From positions 62,001-126,000 of the forward strand of contig DATGIL010000047.1 of the NCBI GenBank assembly GCA_035295745.1: a stretch of 64,000 nt of DNA, given 5' to 3'. Every line of letters begins with the position of its first letter. Within the stretch, counting starts at the first letter, position 1. This DNA comes from JAIQFL01 sp035295745. GTDB taxonomy: Bacteria > Acidobacteriota > Terriglobia > Bryobacterales > Bryobacteraceae. The position numbers were made by a program, and so were the translations under genes. The notes under the pieces are model-generated. The model made no database searches. It had not been told where the DNA came from and worked only from the letters and a program-made list of their open reading frames with translations. Shown here piece after piece: positions 8,832 to 17,500 of the stretch.

Positions 8832-9835
8832 TGCCTCGCACTTTTACATACATCGTTCACAAGGCCGGGCTGGCCGACGAATCGGCGGGCGAACTGCTCG
8901 CCGCCGCCAGGAAGATCGGTCCCGCGCAAACGCCCGTCGCCCTCGTTGTCGGGTACGGAGCAGATCTCGATGCCGTCTGCGAGTCGCTCCGCGGCACTTT
9001 CTCCGAAATCTGGAAACTGTCTAATGAGTCACTCGCTTATCCAAATGCCGAGTTAGTACGACAAGCCTTAGTTAGAGTGCTGCCGCAAGGCAGCATTCTG
9101 CTAGTCCCCCACAATCACTTCGGAGTGGACCTGTCACCTGGCCTCTCGGTCAAGCTCAACGCCGCCTATGTCTCCGATGTACTGGACATCGAGCGCGTGG
9201 CGGGCAACTCCTTGACCCTCGTCCGCCAGGAGTTCGGAGGCCAGGTCAGCACCCACGTCCAATGCGACATTACGAGCGGCGCCGTCCTCAACATACGTCC
9301 CGGCGCCATCGCCACGCATGGTTCGGTCCAAGCCTCCGCGAGCGGTGTGATCGTCGACCAGTCGGCCAAGGTCGGGCCCCTCACGGCTAAGCGCCGCTAC
9401 CTCGAGACCCTCATTCCCGAAGCCGGCGATGTCGATATCACCAGACACGCCGTGCTCGTTTCGGTCGGCCGCGGGATCCAGGAAAAGGACAATGTCTCCA
9501 TCGCGGAAGACCTTGCCAACGCGCTCGGCGGGGCGGTGAGTTGTTCCCGCCCGGTAGTCGACGCCAAGTGGCTCGAAAAATCCCGGCAGGTCGGTTCATC
9601 GGGCCAGACCGTGCGTCCCAAAGTCTACCTTGCCTGCGGCATCAGCGGCTCATTCCAGCACCTGGCTGGAATCAAAGGCAATCCGTTCATGGTTGCCATT
9701 AACAAGAATCCCAAAGCGCCGATCTTCCGCGTTGCGGACGTAGGCATTGTCGACGATGTTCTGGAATTCCTGCCCGAACTCACCGAGCGTGTTTTGGAAG
9801 AGACCAGCGTCGCCGCCGGAAGGAGCCGGGAATGA
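8831..9835 (+). CDS. etfA: Electron transfer flavoprotein, alpha subunit
   Basis: 334 residues. The C-terminal FAD domain is well conserved: VGSSGQTVRPKVYLACGISG, then QHLAGIKGNPFMVAINKNP and APIFRVADVGIVDD. The N-terminal domain is diverged, as usual. It overlaps etfB by 1 nt and the acyl-CoA dehydrogenase by 4 nt (ATGA), so etfB-etfA-acd form a translationally coupled unit. There are no extra ferredoxin domains, so nothing in the sequence argues for a fused electron donor. Confidence 0.95.
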   Translation: MPRTFTYIVHKAGLADESAGELLAAARKIGPAQTPVALVVGYGADLDAVCESLRGTFSEIWKLSNESLAYPNAELVRQALVRVLPQGSILLVPHNHFGVDLSPGLSVKLNAAYVSDVLDIERVAGNSLTLVRQEFGGQVSTHVQCDITSGAVLNIRPGAIATHGSVQASASGVIVDQSAKVGPLTAKRRYLETLIPEAGDVDITRHAVLVSVGRGIQEKDNVSIAEDLANALGGAVSCSRPVVDAKWLEKSRQVGSSGQTVRPKVYLACGISGSFQHLAGIKGNPFMVAINKNPKAPIFRVADVGIVDDVLEFLPELTERVLEETSVAAGRSRE

Positions 9836-11511
9836 TCTCCAAGAAGACCTTGAACCTGAGCCTCAAGTCACTCCGCGATTTTGCCAAAAAGCGTCTCCCC
9901 GATCAGCAACTGATCGATCTGGACGCGCGCGACGAGTGCCCGGTAGAGATCGTGCATCACATGTGCAGCCCCGATAAGCTGGGCATCACCCTGCTCTTCG
10001 TGCCGGAGGCGTATGGAGGCATGGGCGGCGGCACCTTCGATTTCTACCGCGTGTGCGAAGAGATGGCTCGCATCGATCTGGGTGTCGCCACTTCGGTCTT
10101 CGCCATTTTTCTGGGCAGTGACCCGATTACCGTCGGGGCAACGCCGGAACAGAAGAAGATGTGGCTCTCGCGCATCGCGGAGGAGGGCTTACTCTTCGCT
10201 TATGGCGCGACTGAACCCGACGCGGGCAGCGACTTGGGGGCTCTGCAAACCACCGCTGAGCGGGTTGTCGAAGACGGCGTCATCAAGGGCTATAGGATCA
10301 ACGGCGCCAAGCAGTGGATCAGCAACGGCGGCATCGCCGGCGCCTACACCGTGCTTGCCAACACTCCCGCGGGCCCCAGTTGGTTCATCGTGGACGCGGG
10401 ATCGCCCGGCTTCAGTCACGATAAGCCCGAAGACAAGCATGGGATCCGCTTGAGTAACACCGCAGCCCTGGCATTCAACAACGTCTACGTGGACGCCGGC
10501 CGCCTGATCGGCGGCGTGGAAGGCCAGGGACTGAACCAGGCGCAAGCCGTCTTCGGCTATACGCGCCTGATGGTGGCGGCGTTCGGCCTGGGTGCCGGTT
10601 GGGCCGCGTTGGACCGCGCGCTTCCCTACTCCACCAAGCGCATCCAGGCCGGGTCGCCGCTCTCCGAAAAGCAGGGCTATACCCACAAGCTGATCGTTCC
10701 CCACGTGGTGCGGCTGGAGGCCGCGCGCGCCTTCATCGAAGAGACCGCGGAAAGGATCGACGGCGGCGAGGAAGGCAGCCTCAATACCGAAGGCGCCATC
10801 GCCAAATACATGGCCACCGAGGCGGGCAATATGGCTGCGGACGCCAGCATTCAGGCGCTGGGCGGGTACGGCTACACGCACGAGTACATGGTGGAGAAGA
10901 TCAAGCGCGACGTGCGCATCACCACCATCTATGAAGGCACCTCCGAGATCATGGAAATGACCATCAGCCGAGACCGCTGGCAGCTTCATCTGAAGACCCG
11001 CGGCCAGCATTATCACGACCTGGCCCGGCAGATGGAAGCTCTGCACCAGCAGCACTCCGATGTCGGAGCGAACACCGCCGCGTTGGCGCTTCACGGCCTC
11101 GCCGAGTTGCTCGAACGGTGCCGCGTCGCCCGACTTACCCGGTATCAGCACATCCTGCTGCGCGTGGGCGAGTGGATCGCGTTCGGCGAATCCGCCGCGT
11201 GCCTGGCGCGCCGTGCCGCCCGCCTGAAGGAAGGCAAACTCAACGAGAAGGCCAATGACCGCTTCGACAAGACCTGTCTCGCGGCCATCAGCCGCATTTT
11301 CGCCCGTGAAGCCGCGCTTAAGATCGCCGAAGAGGGACTCCGTTGGGCGATCGGCGCGGGTGGCGTGAACGACGCCGCCCTGCCCGCCTTCGAGTCCGCG
11401 CTGGGATTGCCCGCTGTGCATCGCGCGCAGTCGGGCCTGATTGCCGATATGGATGCCGTAGCCGACGTGCTTTATCACCGTGCGTCCAAAAACGCGGGAG
11501 CAGCCGCTTAG
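9832..11511 (+). CDS. Acyl-CoA dehydrogenase family flavoprotein, long form
   Basis: 559 residues, about 170 longer than short/medium-chain enzymes. Residues ~1-390 hold the standard fold: YGATEPDAGSDLGALQT, then INGAKQWISNGG, and QALGGYGYTHEYMVEKIKRD. IYEGTSEIMEM contains the expected catalytic Glu. The remaining ~165 residues are a helical C-terminal extension seen in larger FadE-like members. It would oxidise (or, with reduced ETF, conceivably reduce) a C2-C3 bond of an acyl thioester. Its position between etfA and the giant synthase suggests the substrate is a product of that synthase, perhaps carrier-bound; this is inference. Confidence 0.92.
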   Translation: MISKKTLNLSLKSLRDFAKKRLPDQQLIDLDARDECPVEIVHHMCSPDKLGITLLFVPEAYGGMGGGTFDFYRVCEEMARIDLGVATSVFAIFLGSDPITVGATPEQKKMWLSRIAEEGLLFAYGATEPDAGSDLGALQTTAERVVEDGVIKGYRINGAKQWISNGGIAGAYTVLANTPAGPSWFIVDAGSPGFSHDKPEDKHGIRLSNTAALAFNNVYVDAGRLIGGVEGQGLNQAQAVFGYTRLMVAAFGLGAGWAALDRALPYSTKRIQAGSPLSEKQGYTHKLIVPHVVRLEAARAFIEETAERIDGGEEGSLNTEGAIAKYMATEAGNMAADASIQALGGYGYTHEYMVEKIKRDVRITTIYEGTSEIMEMTISRDRWQLHLKTRGQHYHDLARQMEALHQQHSDVGANTAALALHGLAELLERCRVARLTRYQHILLRVGEWIAFGESAACLARRAARLKEGKLNEKANDRFDKTCLAAISRIFAREAALKIAEEGLRWAIGAGGVNDAALPAFESALGLPAVHRAQSGLIADMDAVADVLYHRASKNAGAAA

Positions 11512-11515
11512 ACCC

Positions 11516-11540
11516 GTGGGGCCGGTCTCACCGGCTCCAC
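11516..11540 (+). promoter_or_regulatory. Intercistronic hairpin between acd and the synthase
   Basis: An 11-bp stem (one G-T wobble) with a 3-nt CTC loop starts 5 nt after the acyl-CoA dehydrogenase stop and ends 3 nt before the synthase Shine-Dalgarno (GAGGAG, 11544-11549). It has no T-tract, so it is not a classical terminator. It could stabilise or separate mRNA segments, or modulate initiation on the synthase. Confidence 0.5.
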
Positions 11541-11556
11541 TTTGAGGAGCGAGATC

Positions 11557-14500
11557 ATGCGAGATACGTCATATCGAGCGGTGGCCATCGTGGGCATTGG
11601 AAGTATTCTGCCCGACGCCACCGACACGGCCTCTTTTTGGGAAAACGTCAAGACCGGCCGCTACTCCATCAGCGAAGTTTCGCCGGATCGTTGGGACCCG
11701 GCCCTATACTTCGATCCCGATCACAGCGCCCCCGACAAAACCTATTCCAAGATTGGCGGCTGGGTGCGGGAGTACGCCTGGGATCCATTGAGGTGGCATC
11801 TCGCCATCCCTCCCAAAGTCGCCGATTGCATGGATGGCGGACAGAAGTGGGCCATCGCCTGTACGCGTGCGGCCCTGGAAGACTACGGATTCCCGGCACG
11901 CCATTTGGATCACGATCGCACGGCGGTGATCCTCGGCAACGCCATGGCCGGGGAGAAGCACTACTTCACCACGGCGCGCATCCTGTTCCCGGAGTATGCC
12001 CGCGAATTGGCCGCCGCCAGCAGCTTCGCCAGTCTTCCCGAAGACGTGCGCAGCGAGATAGAAGAAGAGTTCCACGAGCGTATGGTCCGGTTGCTGCCTC
12101 CCATCACCGAAGACACCATGCCCGGGGAATTGTCCAACTGCATCGCCGGCCGCGTCGCCAACACCTTCAACTTCCACGGCCCCAACTATGTCTGCGATGC
12201 CGCCTGCGCATCCGCCATGGCGGCCATGAGTTCCGCCGCCGAGGCGCTGATCGACGGCGAATTCGACGCAGTCATCACCGGCGGGATCGACCGCAATATG
12301 GGAGTCTCGAGTTTCGTCAAGTTCAGCAAGATCGGCGCGCTCTCCGCTACCGGCACGCGGCCCTATGCCGAAGGTGCGGATGGTTTCGTGATGGGCGAAG
12401 GCGCCGCCGTCTTCCTGATGAAGCGCCTGGCCGACGCCGAACGCGACGGCGACAAGATCTACGCCGTGCTACGCGGCATTGGCGGGTCGAGCGACGGAAA
12501 GGGCAAGGGCATCACCGCTCCCAATCCTGTTGGCCAAAAGCTCGCCATCCAGCGGGCCTGGGAGAATGCTGGCCTCTCACCCGCAACCGCCACGTTGCTG
12601 GAAGGCCACGGTACCTCCACCAGCGTCGGCGACCTGGTGGAAGTGACCAGTATGCTCGACGTGCTGGCGCAATACAATCTGCCGGCGCACTCCATCGCAC
12701 TGGGTTCGGTGAAATCGAACATAGGGCATCTCAAGGGCGCCGCGGGTGCGGCTGGAATCCTGAAGGTCACCCTGGCGCTCCACGACAAAGTACTGCCCCC
12801 CAGTGTGAATTGCGCGCATCCGAATCCCAATATCGATTTCGCCCATTCCCCGCTCTATGTCAACACCGAACTGAGGCCGTGGCCCACACCGCAGGACGGT
12901 GTCCGGCGCGCGGGTGTCAGCGCCTTCGGATTTGGCGGAACGAACTTCCATGCGGTGCTTGAGGAATACATCCCGCATCGCTTGAGCGCAAACGGCAAGA
13001 AATCCGCAGCCATCAATATCCCGGTGCCAGGGCAGCCCGTCGCCGCGGCCCAGCAGGCGAAAGCCCCCCTCCGCGGTGCCCTGGTGCTTGGCGCTCCTAC
13101 TGTGACCGCCCTCGCCGAGCGACTGCGCTCCGTCTACCAACTCGCCCTCACCGGCGATGCACCCGCGCCTACCGCCCCCGCCGAAGCCGACCTGCGCGCC
13201 GCCGAACGTATCGCGATCGACTACACCGATGCGGCCGACCTCGCGGACAAGGCCGGCAAGGCGCTCAAAGCCTTCGCTGCCGATCAGCCCGCCATCTGGA
13301 AAGCCCTGCGTCCGCAAGCCATCTACCGCGGCCAGGGACCGGCCGCCAAAGTCGCATTCCTCTACCCCGGCCAAGGCTCCCAATACGTCAACATGCTGCG
13401 TCCCCTCTGCAAGGCGGAACCGATAGTCGCCGAAGTCTTCGCCGAAGCCGATCGGGTGATGACGCCGATTCTCGGGAAACCGCTCAGCGAGTTCGTTTTC
13501 GTCGATAAGGCCGACAGCCACGCCGTGGAGCAGGCCGAAGAAGATCTCCGCCAGACCGCGATCACCCAACCCGCAGTCCTGGCTGCGGACCAGGCAGTCA
13601 CCAAACTGCTCGCGGCTTATGGAATCCGGCCCGACATGACCATGGGCCACAGCCTCGGCGAGTATGGCGCGCTGGTCGCGTCCGGAGCGCTTCCGTTCGC
13701 CCACGCCTTGGAAGCGGTCAGTGCCAGGGGCCGCGAAATGACTCGCGTCTCCTGGTCCGACAACGGCAAGATGGCCGCGGTATTCGCGCCCATTGAGGAG
13801 ATCGAACGCATCCTCAAGACGGTGGATGGCTACGTGGTGATCGCCAATCTCAATAGCGACCGCCAGGCAGTGATCGGCGGCGCCAGCAAGGCTGTCGAGC
13901 AGGCCAGCGAGATCTTCCTGAATGCCGGCTACAACGCCGTCCCGCTCTCCGTCAGCCACGCCTTCCACACCTCGATCGTCGCTCCGGCAAGCGCACCGCT
14001 TCGCAGCGTCCTGGAACGTCTCCATTTGGAATCGCCGCATGTGCCCATCGCGGCCAACGTGAATGGCGAGTTCTATCCCACCGGACCCGGCGTGGTGCCG
14101 CAGATGCTCGACATTCTGTCCCAGCAGGTGGCCGCTCCCGTGCAGTTCGTCAAAGGACTGAAGACGATCTACGACGCAGGAGCCCGGATCTTCGTCGAAG
14201 TCGGACCGAAGAAGGCGCTGCAAGGCTTCGTCGAAGATGTCCTTGGCGACCGCGGCGATGTTGTCTCGATGTTCACCAACCATCCCAAGCTGGGAGACAT
14301 TGCCGCATTCAACCAGGCACTCTGCGCCCTGTACGCCGCCGGACTCGGCGCCGCCGGCGCTCCTGCAGCAGTCCGCCCTGAGGCGACTGAGGTGGCGACC
14401 ACCGTGCCGGCTGCCGCCGCGACAGCGCCCGCACCACTCCCGACGAAGCCGCTCTCCGCGGAGCCGCTCGTGGCGCTGGGCCAGATCTTCGCCGATGCGA

Positions 14501-17500
14501 TGGATCGCGCCTCGCAACTCTACCACGACCGCAAACCGGACCCCATCCTTCACCCCGTGGCCATCAGCGGAGCCGCGCTTGGACTCCCCGGCACCGAGCA
14601 CATCTTCGACGATGGCAATGTCGCCCGCATCCTGCGCGGCGAGCAACTGATCGACGTGATCCCGACCCGTTTTCGCAAGGCGATGCTCGACAAGCACATT
14701 ACTCGCCTGGTTAAGAGTGACAACGGCGGACCCGTCTTCGAAACCATCACCAACGCTGCCGACGTGATCAAGCTCGCCGGCCGCGGCAATGCCTTCAATC
14801 TCGAAACCGAGTTTGGAGTCTCCGCCGACCGTGTGGCCTCACTCGACCGCAACACCGCTTTGGCGATGGCCGTGGGACTCGACGCACTCCGCGACGCCGG
14901 CATCCCGCTGGTGCTGCGCTACAAGACCACCAGCAAAGGCACCCGGTTACCTGACCGTTGGGTTCTGCCGGAAGACATGCGCGACGACACCGGCGTGATC
15001 TTTGCCTCGGTCTTTCCAGGCTTCAATCGGCTCTCTGACGAGATCACGCGCTATCATAGCGACCGTGCCCGCCGCGAGGAATTGGCCATGCTCGAAGGCC
15101 TTCGCGCTCGAGCCGTCGAGAACAACGGCAATTCCACACTTGGACAGGAGATCGAGCGGCAGATCGCGGAATTGCGCGTCGCCATCGACAAGGATGCGTA
15201 CACATTCGACCGGCGCTTCCTGTTCCGCGTCCTCTCCATGGGCCACTCGCAGTTCGCTGAGTTTATCGGCGCGCGAGGTCCCAACACGCAGATCAACGCC
15301 GCGTGTGCCTCCACGACGCAGGCAACCGCTGTCGCCGAGGATTGGATCCGCGCGGGCCGCTGCCGTCGCGTGGTCGTGATCTCCGCCGATGACATCACCA
15401 CCGACCAATTGATCGACTGGTTCGGCGCCGGTTTCCTCGCCAGCGGAGCGGCCGCCACGGACGAAGTAGTAGAAGACGCCGCAATGCCCTTCGATCGCCG
15501 CCGCCATGGCATGGTCATCGGCATGGGCGCGGCCGGCTTCGTGGTCGAAAGCCACGAGGCCATGCGGGAACGCGGCATCCGCCCGATTTGCGAGCTTCTG
15601 GGCGCAGCCACCGCCAATAGCGCGTTCCACGGTACGCGGCTGGACGTGGAGCACATCGCTCAGGTGATGGAGAGCCTGGTGTCCCAGGCCGAAAAGCGTG
15701 GCGGCGTTTCGCGCCGTCAAATGGCCGAGAGCATGGTGTTCGTCTCGCACGAGACTTATACACCGGCTCGCGGCGGCAGTGCCTCGGCCGAGATCCACGC
15801 GCTCCGCCGGGTGTTTGGCGACGTGGCCGACCACATCGTCATCGCCAATACCAAGGGCTTCACTGGCCACGCCATGGGCGCAGGTATTGAAGACGTAGTG
15901 GCGATGAAGGCACTCGAAACGGGTTGTGTTCCACCGGTCGCCAACTTCAAAGAGGTGGATCCCGAATTGGGCGTACTGAACCTGTCGAAGGGCGGCATCT
16001 ATCCGGTGGAGTATGCCTTGCGCCTGGGCGCTGGATTTGGTTCCCAGATCAGCATGACGCTCTTCCGCATGGTCAAGTCGAAGGACGGCTCGCGTCCGAG
16101 CCCCAACGCGCTCGGATACGCCAATCGAATAGCCGATAAGTCCACGTGGGAGGCCTGGCTGACCCGGATGGCAGGCCGCCCGTCCGCCAGCCTCGAAGTG
16201 GTGCAACGCACACTCAGGGTCGCCGAGCAACCCGTTGTTCAGGCTATAGCTCAACCTGTAGCTCAACCTGTGGCGCAGGCCACCGGCCTGCGACCTAACG
16301 TGGAGCCAAAACCGGAACCTAAGCCAAAGCCGGAACCGGCTCCAGCTCCAGCGGGGGACCCCGTCCAAGACGAAGTCCTGTCGCTGGTCTCCAAAATCAC
16401 CGGATACCCGATCGACATGCTTGCCTTAGATCTGGACCTCGAAGCAGACCTGGGCATCGACACCGTCAAGCAAGCCGAAGTCTTCGCGTCGATCCGCCAA
16501 ACCTATGGAATTGAACGAGATGACAAGATCAAGCTGCGCGAATTCCCGACCCTTGCGCATGTCATCCAGTTCGTCCATGGCAAGCGCCCCGACTTGACGA
16601 AACGAACTCCCCCGGCACCGCCCGCCACCGTTTCAGCTCCGGTAGCCGCGCCGGTCCCGGCTCCCGAAATGACGAAACGAACTCCCCCAGCCCCTCCGGT
16701 TGCCGCCGACCCGCTGAAGGACCGGATCCTGGCGCTGGTAGTGGAGAAGACCGGTTATCCGCCCGAAATGCTCGACCTCGATTTGGATCTCGAAGCAGAC
16801 CTAGGCATAGACACCGTCAAGCAGGCCGAACTCTTCGCGGCGATTCGCCAAGCCTACGACATCCCGCGCGACCCGAATCTGAAGCTCCGAGACTTTCCCA
16901 CGCTTGCGCATGTAGTCCAATTCGCGCGCGAGCGGGCGCCTGTCCCTGCCAGCGAAGCGAGCAAGCCCCCGGCCCCGGTACCCCAACCTCAAGCCTCCGA
17001 GTCGGACGCAGTTCGAGAGAAGGTTCTGGCAATCGTAGCCGAGAAGACAGGCTACCCGAAGGACATGCTCGACTTGGACCTCGATCTTGAAGCCGACCTC
17101 GGCATCGACACCGTGAAACAGGCCGAGATGTTCGCCTCGATCCGCGCCGCCTGGAATATCCCCCGCGATCCCAACCTGAAGCTGCGCGACTTCCCGACGC
17201 TCGCACACGTAATCCAATTCGCGAAAGATCGCGCACCTGTACCCGCGAGCGAAGCGAGGCCCACCCCGGCCCCCCAGGCCCAAACGCCAGTCTCCGAATC
17301 GGACGAAGTCCGAGAGAAGGTTCTGGCAATCGTAGCCGAGAAGACGGGCTACCCCAAAGACATGCTCGACCTGGATCTCGATCTTGAAGCTGATCTTGGC
17401 ATCGACACCGTGAAACAGGCCGAGATGTTCGCCTCGATCCGCGCCGCCTGGAATATCCCCCGCAATCCCAACCTGAAGCTGCGCGACTTCCCGACGCTCG

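Noticed and set aside
11512..11545. Hairpin after acd as a rho-independent terminator
   Set aside because: No T-tract follows and the synthase ribosome site begins 3 nt later, so termination is unlikely.
12577..14697. A 706-residue minus-strand frame
   Set aside because: It is antisense to the KS-AT part of the synthase, where conserved catalytic motifs prove the plus-strand reading; high GC leaves the opposite frame open by chance.
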